Below, in pieces: positions 50,343 through 61,735 of a stretch of DNA of 64,000 nucleotides (its first letter is position 1; each line of letters opens with the position of its first letter). This DNA comes from Vespa crabro. Its lineage: Eukaryota; Arthropoda; Insecta; Hymenoptera; Vespidae. A model generated the notes under the pieces. That model searched no databases. It was not told where the DNA came from and saw only the letters and a list, made by a program, of their open reading frames with translations. Made by a program: the position numbers and the translations under genes. The stretch spans positions 7,134,339-7,198,338 of the forward strand of contig NC_060960.1 in NCBI RefSeq assembly GCF_910589235.1, in the 5' to 3' direction.

Positions 50343-51776
50343 TTCATTCTATCGTATGAAAGTACATTTTTCTTGCAGTCTAACGTCAAATTAATCTTTA
50401 GATCCTTTTTATTTTATATTTTCTCTTCGATACACTAATTACCACGGATCCAAGATGAACACGATATCAATTTGCTAGGTTCGCGTCCTCGCAAACTTGA
50501 TGGAAATCATTTCTTAAACTCATACGCCGTCTCTGTTTGTACCTACGAGATTCATAATCGCGTGTATACGAGAGTCGAGCGGACTCATAGAGAACTCGTT
50601 TCTCTGTGCTTTATGGGTCAAGAGCGATTGCGAACATGAGCCATCTGTCCCTTTTTTTTCTCTCTCTCTCTCTTTCTCTTTCCTCTCATACTAAGTAATA
50701 CTACAGATTTTCGTGGATCTTTAAAGACCAATTACGTCATCATCAAGTAATGATATCTTAACGCATATTCTTTCGAGTTGAATTAAACTTTATCACGTTT
50801 TACATTATAAAGTTTTTTAAATTCATCTTTTAACTTTTCATAAGATAAGAACAAACTCAATCATTCTTTATTTTCCCTCGCTTTTCCTCGTGATGATTTA
50901 GTGATCATAAATAAAGGTATACGATAAATAACGTGTAAAGGAGCATTTAGACCGTGACATAGTCTTGATCATGATATTGTATTATACTCGACGTACCTCT
51001 CACGAGAGTCAGGAATATTTCCTAATCGTTGAAACGTCGAAGAGGTATCTTCTCGTACGTATGGGGGACGTATTGTTTGCGGAAAGAAAGATTCACTTTG
51101 GACGCGTTACTTTCGAGATAAACCGGACGTATAGAATAAGAATTTCAATTCAATTCGATCAAAGACGGAAAAGACGTTCGAACGAACGAACGGGATCGAT
51201 GAGAGAGAACCGGCGTCGATATCTCTCGATCCGGAATACCATTTCGGGTCTTGGAAAGTTATTGGACCGGACGAAGCGTCCTGTAGGCGAGTCGAGTCCG
51301 TCCATCACTGCTTTTCCCCCACTCCGAGGCAAAACGGGCCGCTCCGGCGCTCAGGTTCTCTCTCTCTTTCTTTCTCTTTCTCTCTCTTTCTTTTTCTTTC
51401 TCTCTGTCTTTCTCTCTTTCTCATCGTAAGGCCCTTTCACCGGTCTGCGATTCTCATAGGCTTCTTCCCATAGTCTCTCTTTCTCTTTCTCTCTATTCCT
51501 TTCTCTTTTCTTCCTAAGAGAGAAGCATCCTCGAAGGTACCGTCGAGCAGCCACGTTTCGCGTCTGCTACGCGTCCACCTTCGACCGTTCGACCATGGAA
51601 TCGACCTGCCCTGCCTTAGGGCCCTGCCCTTATTCCCAACTTATCCTCTTATCCTGTTTTCTTTTTTTCCTTTTTTTCTTTCTATCTCAACATCGATTAG
51701 ATCGAGTTCATTTATAAAATAAAATTTTTTAATTTAAAATATAATGTGTATTAAAGCGTTACGATCTATCATTCAT

Positions 51777-51780
<4 letters not shown>
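47800..51780. other. Intron segment, no exon seen
   Basis: AT-rich with CT/GA tracts at 49250-49275, 50296-50340 and 51358-51420. A TATATAAG plus TCAGT pair lies at 49935-49972 (listed separately). The inverted pair GTAGGT-atca-ACCTAC is at 49629-49644. Confidence 0.55.
49935..49972 (+). promoter_or_regulatory. Possible core promoter (TATA + Inr) in intron
   Basis: TATATAAG (49935-49942) is followed by the arthropod initiator TCAGT (49968-49972). The A of the initiator is 33-35 bases after the TATA start, slightly longer than the usual spacing. No DPE match is seen at the expected place. It could start an intronic transcript, or it could be chance. Confidence 0.2.

Positions 51781-51782
<2 letters not shown>

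Positions 51783-51838
<56 letters not shown>
51783..51838. repeat. (TA)n microsatellite, left of MITE
   Basis: About 28 TA units interrupted by the MITE insertion. A shorter continuation lies at 51969-51992. Confidence 0.95.
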
Positions 51839-51841
<3 letters not shown>

Positions 51842-51968
51842 GGGGACTGGAAAGTAATGTCGCTTTCTTAAATTAAATTCAAACGAATAAATTTTTAACA
51901 AGTTTTTATTTTTAATCACAATCAAATATCGACATGCGCAAAAACGACATTACTTTCCGGTCCCCTTA
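51839..51968. mobile_element. Mariner-type MITE, 126 bp
   Basis: The terminal inverted repeats are GGGGGACTGGAAAGTAATG... at the left (from 51841) and its complement ...CATTACTTTCCGGTCCCC at the right (to 51966). They match over about 25 bp with two mismatches. TA dinucleotides flank both ends (51839-51840 and 51967-51968), as expected for a Tc1/mariner target duplication. The G/C-rich end followed by AAAGTAATG resembles insect mariner termini. There is no transposase, so it is a non-autonomous internal-deletion derivative. The host site is a (TA)n tract, which offers many TA targets. Confidence 0.88.
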
Positions 51969-52059
51969 ATATATATATATATATATATATATGTATAAAC
52001 ATATGCATATATGTATGTATGTGTTATATATTTATATATTTATATGTATATATAAGGGA

Positions 52060-52480
52060 AGAGAAATTCAGAAGCAGTGAAGATAAACGATTCGTGTATG
52101 AACTGGCCGGCAGAGTGGTCCCAATAAGTACGATAGAGGCCCCATAGGCGCGAGAGTATGGAGGACCGTTTTTGCATGCCGATTTGTGGTTACTCATCTT
52201 AAAATCCATGCCGCATCTCATTATCCGTCGATGCGAACTTAATGCCCGCGCTTGCTCGATCCGTTCGGCCCTCGGTGCAACTGCAGTTATCACAACCTGC
52301 AATCTAAGGAATCGAGAAAAGGATCTTTGCATAATTGTAGCCGGCTCGCGAAACCTATCGGCGTTGCTGCGTGCATCGATTGCGTCCTTTCCTCTTGCAT
52401 TCTCCCTCTTCTTCTTTCTTCTTTTGTTCCTCGCTCGAGGTGGCAATGCCTTCCTCGGAGTCCTTTGCCCTCATCAATTT
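52060..52480. promoter_or_regulatory. Candidate intronic enhancer island
   Basis: Unique GC-richer sequence next to the MITE. It holds TTGTGGTTA near 52185 (Runt-type), TTATCACAACC near 52287 and TTTGCATAAT near 52327 (POU-type). Open frames here disagree between strands. The enhancer role is inferred. Confidence 0.3.
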
Positions 52481-52730
52481 TCGATCGATCGATATTTCTT
52501 GGAACGCTTTAAAAACAACACCCAATGTAATCTTGTCGATCGTTCATCTTTGATTGTTTTTATCGTTTTATTATACTTTTGTGTTATTAGCTAAATAATA
52601 TTTTACATTTGTAAATGTTTAAATTGTCATTTCACTGATAATATTGACTAAAATTACATATTTAATTAAAAAAATACAACAAAGATATGAAATTACAAAT
52701 TGAAATTAAAGATTAAAATAAGAAAAGAAA

Positions 52731-52738
52731 ATCTAATG

Positions 52739-52782
<44 letters not shown>

Positions 52783-52790
52783 CATTAGAT
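52731..52790. repeat. Perfect 60-bp palindrome with (TA)20 core
   Basis: ATCTAATGAT (52731-52740), then 40 bp of TA repeat, then ATCATTAGAT (52781-52790). The whole 60 bp is its own reverse complement. It could extrude a cruciform or mark the ends of a small TA-targeting element. Confidence 0.9.
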
Positions 52791-53288
52791 GGTTATATAT
52801 CAGGTTATATATATATATATATAAAATTTTCTCGACGGGAGAAACGTGTCAAGATTATCAAAATAAATGGACAATAAATATACCAATGGTATTATGTTTT
52901 ATAATAACGTCGTAAAAACGTGACGCAAGTCAAACAATTCACTCTCAAAGAATTTCGGATAAGCGACGTCGATGAGCAAAGGGTAGCTCTTTGGGTGAAC
53001 ACAAGCGGCATTATCAGCACGCGTCGGCCCTTTCTATGTATACTCACTAAATCTACAAAATAACCGGCGAAGAGCAAGCGGTGTTTCGCTTAAAACTTCT
53101 ATCTCCGTTTGCACATAGAGCTTACGCATTACATCCATGAAAATTTCGTTTTAACAGGATACAAAACACATCTGCGAGCATCCTAATGTCAGAATAAATC
53201 GATGCTTATATTATAGCAATTAAGGGACGCTTATAATTTTTCTAATAATTTTCTTTTTCTTTTTTCGCTTTTCTTTCATCTTTTTTTT

Positions 53289-53292
<4 letters not shown>

Positions 53293-53329
<37 letters not shown>

Positions 53330-53345
53330 ATCTCTCTCTCTCTAT
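53293..53345. repeat. (CT)n microsatellite
   Basis: CT repeat with interruptions. Confidence 0.95.
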
Positions 53346-53719
53346 CGATTACATCGAAGTATTTACAATTTTCTTATTTTGCGCTTGAACATTCATAAAT
53401 TTACGTGCTATTATGATTTATAATATTCTGACATTTCCTATGAATTATTATATAACTTGACTATGAAAAAGATTAAAGAACAATCGAGCGTTCGAATCAG
53501 CATAATGTGAAGAGAAGAGGAAAAAAGAAAAAAGGGGGAAAAAAAGGACACAATGGACAATAAGTTCGTCGAAGCGAAATGATACGTACGATAGTATTTT
53601 TCGATCTTTCGAACGTGTGTTTATAGGGACGATCGGACTAAATCTTGGGCGGATAACGAAGTATCGTAGGAGTGTGTAAAGGGAAGGATGCGACACGGCA
53701 TGTAACGTCGTGTCATGCA

Positions 53720-53990
53720 ACGTCGGTCCGTGCTATGTTAATTGAAACGCATCGATTCTTGCGAGATCGTATATAATCTGGACGCGTTTCACGGTGTAGC
53801 AACTCCATGAGTACGTTCGCCTCTGCGTACCTCACTTTCGGTCGTTTCCACGATTTGACGTCGATATGCAAATGCAACTATCGAATAAATCGTTCTCGTA
53901 CCGGCCGAGCGCGTATTGTCACCGTGGTTTCTGCGGGAAAGAATCGTCCTGAAATAAACTATCGCGCGTGATTAATGCTCCACCGTTGAA
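53720..53990. promoter_or_regulatory. Candidate intronic enhancer island with octamer motif
   Basis: A unique GC-richer block containing ATGCAAAT (53866-53873), the canonical POU/Oct octamer, plus GTTAATTG near 53736 and GTGATTAATG near 53967 (homeodomain-type). No coding frame. Confidence 0.3.
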
Positions 53991-54013
53991 AAACGGCACT
54001 CGTTTTTATCTTT

Positions 54014-54050
<37 letters not shown>

Positions 54051-54184
54051 ATTTCTCTCTTTCTCTTTTTCTCTCTTTTTTTTTCCACTCGTTATTCGTT
54101 CCTACGTATGTAGATATGTATGTACATACGTATGTACGTACGTTTGTTGCTTCGTTTAACTTCGTCGACGATGATGCTTCGCTT

Positions 54185-54185
<1 letters not shown>

Positions 54186-54218
<33 letters not shown>
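54186..54218. repeat. Poly-A tract followed by (AAAT)n
   Basis: About 33 A, then AAAT units at about 54230-54254. Confidence 0.95.
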
Positions 54219-54220
<2 letters not shown>

Positions 54221-54732
54221 AAAAGAAAACAAATAAATAAATAAATAAATAAAAAAGAAATAAAAAGAATAAACAAAGAAAAATAAAAGGGGGAAAATAA
54301 AAAGAAGAAAAGAAAAAAAAAGGAACGATTTAAATGCGTGAATCTTCATGGTTAAATAAAATTCATTGTAAACTTATACGAAAGGAGATAATGATTATCG
54401 ACGATAAATTACAATACGTTCTTTTTGATGTCGAAATTTTCTTCGCTCGGTCGACTTCCCCGATACCTATACCATAAAATGCTTGATATCATATATTTTG
54501 TATAATTGAAAGTACGAATCGGATTTATACGATCGATTCTATAAAAGGTATACATGATCGACGTCAGAGAAGTTCAAACTTGAATGTTAAAGGAAAGTCC
54601 AAAGGCGCGAACGTTTTCTAAGATCTAAAGGTATACCGTTTAAGGGTAGGATACCTTATTCGGTGGATCGTTGTCAGGTTAGAGACGTACATATCTCATG
54701 GGGAGTGCGAACGTTTGGCCTTCCCTTGTTTC

Positions 54733-54830
54733 TCGTTCGTTCATTCGTTCATTCGTTCGTTCGTTCGTTCGTTCGTTCGTTCGTTCGTTCGTTCGTTCGT
54801 TCGTTCGTTCGTTCGTCTGTTCGTTCGTTT
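54733..54830. repeat. (TTCG)n tetranucleotide microsatellite
   Basis: About 24 TTCG units, with TTCA variants at the left end and one TCTG. It is read as repeating Ser-Phe-Val-Arg in spurious frames on the plus strand and as Thr-Asn-Glu-Arg on the minus. Confidence 0.97.
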
Positions 54831-55099
54831 TCCTTATCTCTCGTACTTTCAATCGCGCGACGTACTTGACAGCCGTTCCACGGACGATAATTCGCGCGTA
54901 TATTCGCAAAAATCCGGGGCCATAACTCGTGCGGCCGGTATTAGCGGCTCGTTATCCGCGCTTACGATTGGCCGGGGCTTCGGTATCTGAAACGTGCATC
55001 AAATCAGCACCTCCGAGCTTCTCGAAGGCAATGGGCCTCGGCTGCGAGTCGAGTTCTCGGCTGCGGGCAACGCGCGGGAATGGCAAGAAGAAAAACGAG

Positions 55100-55200
55100 A
55101 CGGAAGCGCGCGAAAGCAGCACTGTTGAAGAAGAGGTGGAGGAGCAGGAGGAAGAGGACGAGGAGGAGGTGGAAAGGGAGGAACAGGAGGTGGAAGAAAA
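55100..55200. repeat. GGA/GAA purine tract
   Basis: Imperfect GAG/GGA triplets, read as poly-Glu. The flanking 54900-55100 is a GC-rich island of unknown role. Confidence 0.8.
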
Positions 55201-55404
55201 AGCGTGAGGAGAGAGTCGGGGGATTAGCAGGGATGGAGTTGAAACGCGATACGTTACTTCTTCGGTCACAATATTGAGTGCAACTCGGGTCGACGAGATT
55301 TAGGTGACCTTCCCGAAAGGAAGGGAAAGGGGTTAAATAAATGGCCGTTTACTGCGATCGCATGAACCCTGTGCTAGATTTAACCCTTTCCCTATACTTC
55401 CCTT

Positions 55405-55409
<5 letters not shown>

Positions 55410-55454
<45 letters not shown>

Positions 55455-55525
55455 GTCTCTTTCTCTCTCTTTCTCTTATTTCCTTCCTTCCTTCCTTCCT
55501 TCCTTCCTTCCTTCCTTCCTTCCTT
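55410..55525. repeat. (CT)n then (TTCC)n
   Basis: CT repeat (55410-55470) followed by about ten TTCC units (55483-55525). Confidence 0.95.
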
Positions 55526-55529
55526 TATT

Positions 55530-56877
55530 TGTTAAATTCATTTAAAGTCGACTCTATCGTTCTTCGTCGTGGCTCGACGACCTTCAATAAACTCGTTTCA
55601 ATTCCTCGAATCCCTTCGATCTTCCTTTAATTCCTCCTCTTTCGAGTTACGAATAATCGATTTACCTTCAGAGATTCGATTCGATTGTAATTGCAATATA
55701 ACGATTTTGTAATAGCAACATTGTTTATTATTTTATTGACGTTTTAACATATACAATACAAATATTAGATTAAAAGTATGGACGAATTAGCTTTGGATAT
55801 TTAATTTGACGGTATGAAAAAATTCATATCGAAATTAATGGTTCGCATAATGTTTAATTAATCTTGATCGGCCTACAATGAAGTATTATAACTAAATTCA
55901 CTGAAGCGTATATCGATGTTAAGAGAATATCCAATTAACGCCGATCGATTCTTGAGTTTGTTGGATTTATTACCCCTCGATCAATAGATAAAAATTCAAT
56001 TAGCATGGAAGTTATTCGTTATAATGCATGTCACGTTTCGGCCACGCCATATAAATTTCAATTAATGATTGCGAATCATCCTAATCCTTTTTTTTTCCTC
56101 TTTACACTTATATAAGCGAATTAAAGATGTCTCACGCTTTTCACCAACATGAAACACCATAGAACATTAAATCGTAAAATTAAACCCAACTTAAGTTCTG
56201 ATATAATTCGTTTGATGTCGACATATGGGTATTATTAAAATTAAAATAAAAAAAAAAATATATATATATATATATATAAAATATTACTTGAAATCATTTT
56301 TATAATTGGTCCACTACTAGCCACCTCCCCTTAGTCTATCAAAGATGAGAGAGCTATAATAGAGATGGAGGCAGGTGCGATCGGTATTTGACTTCTTTAA
56401 ACGGTTAAATCGTTATTACGCCAATCTATGGTGGTTGTAAAGTTCGCCCATTGGAGAATTACATGGACGATCGATGCCCAACGTAGCGCCATTACTCCTC
56501 TTCTTTTTCTTCGAAGGAAACGCCTAATGGCTTTGAAAACAATAATTTTTGTGCTGGAACGCGGTTGAAATTACTACGCTAGTAGCCGCTTATGCGTCTC
56601 TCTGAGCTCGCTCGTCGTCACTTGTGAAAAAAAATTAAGCGTGAAACTTTGACCATTTCTAAAATACGCCGAGAATATTATTATAAGCTATGCCGTATTA
56701 TCTATTTTATTTTTAATTCTTAATAAAGTGACGAAAGTTTATATATCATGTTAATTTTATGTGTCTGCAATTTTATGTGAAAGAATTTGATAAGATAAAT
56801 ATAAATAAAACAAAAAAAAAAGTGATTCGTCATAGTGACATAAACGTTAGTGACATTAAACGATGGAATGTATTATA

Positions 56878-56939
<62 letters not shown>

Positions 56940-57613
56940 GTATTATATATATATATACATTTAAAAGAATTCTTTTGGGGTAAAACCGTGAAGATTAAGA
57001 TCAGGCTGAGACCCACTGAAGTAGGTAGTCCGTGCCCCGTGTACACGAGGTCACGTTCTTCGATTCTCTGCCACCGATTGGAACGATCGCCCTGCTGATT
57101 ACGGATAATTTAATTCAGTCGGTCATCATTTAATGATTATAGTGCCAGACAACCGGAGTATTATCGTATCTTATCCCTCGTTCTTTTCTCATTCGCGGAA
57201 AATATCATCAATGGCGATTTGCCTCGCTTAGGATATTATTTCCTTTCGATAACGAGTTTACCTTTAAACTTTACTTTAAAACTCGTTACTTTTATTATTT
57301 TCATTTATCGAACTTGTAACCTCTCACGATTTCTATATCTATATATATATATATATACATATGTATGTATATACATCGACAAAATGATTTTGATACTTGA
57401 ATCCGAAACTAACTCTTATCCATAGGTACGTGAAATTCTACGAAAGCAAAGTATCTAATATTCGTTTAATGTTCTAAACTCGCGTGGAAATTCTTTTGTT
57501 TTATGAATTTACGCGCGTGCTCCGTATGATTTACAATGCAACGCCCGCAGTTAGCCCAATTTCACGTATCGTGAGTGTATTCATGCGCGAGGGAACACGT
57601 TCGTATGTGTCTT

Positions 57614-57661
<48 letters not shown>

Positions 57662-58730
57662 AATATATATGTATATTTGTGTGTGTGTGTGTGAAATGAG
57701 AGAGAGAGAGAGAGAGAGAAGAGGCAAGAGAGGGGAGAAAGCGCGAGAGAGATTAACCAAATTAGCCCCCAGCCGACAAACAACATTCGAGCATGGTACA
57801 AGGTTCGATCACACCAGCGTGAACCGAATTCGCTTGTAAAATATCTCTGCTACGTACGATGATAAAATAATGATAAGGACGAGCATGAGATTATTCCTCT
57901 TCGTTTCTTCTGCGTTTTTTACGCGACGGTTTGTCATTCATTACGATGTACGTGATATGTTTTTATGATCGCAAACTACGTCTTATTAAAATTCAAAAAA
58001 AAAAAAAAAAAAAAAAATATAAAAGGAAGAAAAAAGAGAAAAAAGAAATGATGAAGAAGAAAGAGTGAATATTTAATAAAACGATACATTGATAAAAGAA
58101 TCACTGTGGATCGTATTTTTTTGCGTTTGAGTTACACTATACTTAACATTATTTTTTACCGTTGACCGTCTTCTTTCTCTCTTTCTCTCTCCCAGATGAA
58201 TTAATAAATAACGATCGATCCGGATATGAACATAGCAAGGTCACATCTTCTCGTGCGTAACACGATAGACTAAAAATTGCAATATCATTCCGTTATAGGA
58301 TTAAAAATTGTTTATCGTGTACGATGAGAAATATTATTATCTCTGCATTTGCAAGATAAATCGTTAATTTATAATATCGTCTCTATCTCCTTTGTTTCTC
58401 GCTAGTATAATAATTCAGGATAATCCGATCGTACGTAGGGGAATATAGGTACTAATTGCTTTCGCGTTACGCTTGATCGAACGTCCGGCATTCGATCTCG
58501 TTTTTTAATTTTATCTTTGGTTTTCGTTTTGTTTTTATTTTTTTATTTTTCTTTTCTTTTTTTTTTTTCTTTCTTTCTTTTTTTCTTTTGGTGGAGCGAG
58601 GCATTTTTTTTCAACATTTTTTTTTTTCTTTCGACAAAAAAGAACGTAACGTGCGTGCATATATATATATATATATGTGTGTGTGTCTGCGTGTGCGTAT
58701 AAGTATATGTGTGTATGTGTGTTCGTGTAT
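55530..58730. other. Intron segment, no exon seen
   Basis: AT-rich, with TA tracts at 56883-56937, 57340-57358 and 57617-57656 and poly-A at 57994-58017. The 56300-56620 stretch is of mixed composition and contains TATCAAAGATG (TCF-like). TAGGTAG is at 57022-57028. Confidence 0.55.
56883..56937. repeat. (TA)n microsatellite
   Basis: About 27 TA units between two copies of AATGTATTATAT. Confidence 0.95.
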
Positions 58731-58739
58731 GGATAAGCG

Positions 58740-59010
58740 GCAAACGGAACTTAGGGCCGGCTAGTTGGCCTATAGGGCCGTGCGAGACTACGGTTTAAGG
58801 GACTATAACATCACGAGGATATCAACTCCTCTTGGTCGGGGGCCGTCTCATTACCCGTGCTTCGATGGTACCACGCTGAGAGCTGCTCGCAAACCCCCTA
58901 TAGTTATACTCACGTTATATTCATATTCCAAGTATAGTCGCGCTTGGTCTACCTTATACGGATTCGCTACGGACAGAAACCGCTGTCGTTTTCACGTTCT
59001 CTCCTTGTAC
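58740..59010. promoter_or_regulatory. GC-richer island, possible regulatory block
   Basis: A unique sequence between GT/AT repeats and an AT-rich area, with no credible coding frame. I see no decisive motif. Confidence 0.2.
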
Positions 59011-59511
59011 TAGAGATGACATCGGTAGATGAAACGATCGGTTTCTTATTCTTAATTTTTCTTTTGTTTCTTTCATTTTGTTGTTCTTTCTTTCTTTCTT
59101 TCTTTCTTTCCTTCCTTTTTACAACGAGTACGAAATAGAAAATAAAATTTATTATATTCGTACGCTATCAAAATGTGATTAAAGCATCGATAATGAAAAT
59201 GATCTTTGATCATCTTTTTTCTTACAATTAAATATTCATATACATAACGTTAGATTCTTTAAGAGTTTTTAGATGGATAATAAGATAAAAGAGAGAAGGA
59301 AACGTTCTTCGTAGTACATTAAAGAGGCTTAAAAAGGCACCCATAGGCAAACGTAGAGGCTCTAAGGTAACGCACCCTGCGGTGGCCTTTGCTTTCTCGA
59401 ACGAACGAAAAGGAAGAAGGACGAAGGAAGGAAGGATGATGCATGGCGATACACGCACATATGCCCTCCTCCCCTCCAACGCGGACCTTCTCGCGTTCAA
59501 GTTGTCCTCTT

Positions 59512-59517
<6 letters not shown>

Positions 59518-59552
<35 letters not shown>
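59518..59552. repeat. (CT)n microsatellite
   Basis: About 17 CT units. Confidence 0.95.
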
Positions 59553-59562
<10 letters not shown>

Positions 59563-60713
59563 TTCCCTTCCTCTCTTCCTCTCCTCTTTACCCTTCTTCT
59601 ACCTGAGAGAAAGAGAAAGAGCTATGTAGCATCATCGGCCAACTCCACCTTCCACCCAGAACATATAAGACCTGACCACGGCCATCCAAAAATAATAACT
59701 ATCATAATAATAACAATAAAAAAATGCGACTTAAATGGGGGGAAGGGGAAACTAGAGGGACGACTATTCCTGTTACGTTGCATTCCAGCAAGTAGAAACT
59801 CGTTGGACCACCCCGAATACGAATCCGCCGAGCGGCACCCATCGGCCTTTAACAGGAATACCATTTGTCTTTTAGTTCGCGTTTATCTGCTCCAATTGTC
59901 GACTTTTTTTGCAACTTTTTCCTTTTTCATTTACGTCCGATATGATACTATTTCTTTTTCTTTTTCTTTTTCTTTTTCTTTTTTTTTTTTTTTTTTTTTT
60001 TTTCTTTTTCGTCTTCGTTACGCTCCAATGATCTATGCGATAACGCATACGATCTAAACGATTTCTAAAATGTATCTCATTTATTTCGTAAAAATATTTC
60101 CGTAATTCCGATATTGATTAATTGATTATTTACATAACGTAAATCTATCCCTGTCTATAATAATTTAGAATTGTTATATCGAGTTTGTTCAAAACTCATA
60201 TTTGTTCCGTGCCGGTAAAGTCGAAGTTTAATCGGGCAACAACAAACCGATTCAAACGGAGTTTCGCATTTTCAAAGAATCGCTTGGACGTACTCCCAGA
60301 AGGTTTGGAATTATTCCAATTTCCTGAGTTTATTTATTGCGTATTTACTTGACGGCCGTTGCGAGAGTGATATTAGCCGACTTTCATGCGAAAGTATGTG
60401 CGATTTAGTTTATGCTAATAATTCGTACTTTCGAATTGAATGAATTTTTTAAAATGCGACAGGAAAACATTGTAGCTAGACAAGTTTCTTGCTTTTAACA
60501 TAAGAACATACGAGTACGAATTTCTCGTTCTTTAAAGTGAACAAAAACGTATACACATATGTACGTGCGTGTCAATTAATTCATTAATTACATTCGTTTA
60601 GTATAATGTGATGATTATAAGGGAGATTCGACGAGTCGAAATGAAGGAAGAAGAGAGAAAGAAAGAAAAGAAAAGGAACTAAAAAAAAGAAAAAGAAAAA
60701 GACAAAGAGAGAG

Positions 60714-60714
60714 G

Positions 60715-60763
<49 letters not shown>
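60714..60763. repeat. (GA)n microsatellite
   Basis: About 24 GA units. Confidence 0.95.
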
Positions 60764-60766
<3 letters not shown>

Positions 60767-61190
60767 ACGAAGACCTTCCTGCAAAGAAAGGCATGGGAAA
60801 ACTAACAAAGTTAAATTGATTCTCGTTGGATTATGCGGGAGAATGAAAGAGGATGTGGTGGGGACACTGAGAGGAGGAGAAAGAGGAGAAGGAGGGGGGA
60901 GGAATGGGAAGGATTATTCGCGAGTCTCTTCTTTGCTACCTTGAGGAAATGCTCGAGCTCACGTGACATCAGTTGAAAACATGTGTATGCAGAGAGTTCT
61001 TGGACGATAGGTAGTTACCTATCTAACCAGGGCGACACGCGATCGAGTCCCTCGCGATATAAATTATTGCGATTTCTTAGGAGTTACCCCTATTTCGAGG
61101 GGTTGCGCGTCCGATCAAATGGCCCGATATGGGCTAACATCAAAGGGGTCTCTCTTCGTGTGCTCCTTCGTTTCTTCCTTACGACCGGAT

Positions 61191-61195
<5 letters not shown>

Positions 61196-61231
<36 letters not shown>
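61196..61231. repeat. (CT)n microsatellite
   Basis: About 18 CT units. Confidence 0.95.
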
Positions 61232-61233
<2 letters not shown>

Positions 61234-61695
61234 GACGTAAAGTGCATGGTTTATGCATGCTCTCTCCAGAGACGCGAAGAGTCGCCGAGCTATAATCTCA
61301 AAATTGCGCTACAGCTTCTTTTTCCTTTCGAATAACAGAGTCGCGCGTAGAAGCGATCGCGAGTTTTATTAGAGCTTGCCCCCGGCCGCGATTTCAGCCT
61401 CCGCCACGAGAAAATCTACAAGATCGTACATCCTATCTTTCTATCTTGGTCTTTCAAATTTTTCTATCTTCTTTTTTTTTTTTTTTCTTATTTTTTTTTC
61501 CCCTCGATCGTCCAACATTTTACCTTATGATTCGTCACGATTACAATTATCTTTTTTTTTTTCTTTTCCTCTTTTTTTTTTCAGAGAAAGAGAGAGAGAG
61601 AGAGAGAGAGAATAGTAAAGGGATATATTACGTTTACCTACGAAATAATATAAGTATATATACGTATATATACCATGTATATAATATACGGTAGT

Positions 61696-61698
<3 letters not shown>

Positions 61699-61730
<32 letters not shown>
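61699..61730. repeat. (TA)n microsatellite
   Basis: About 16 TA units. Confidence 0.95.

Positions 61731-61735
<5 letters not shown>

Noticed and set aside
54733..54830. Array of regularly spaced units resembling a CRISPR
   Set aside because: It is a simple TTCG tetranucleotide microsatellite with no spacers, in animal DNA.
54929..55207. 92-codon frame ending in poly-Glu
   Set aside because: Low-complexity GAG tract within the intron on the same strand; no splice context supports an exon.
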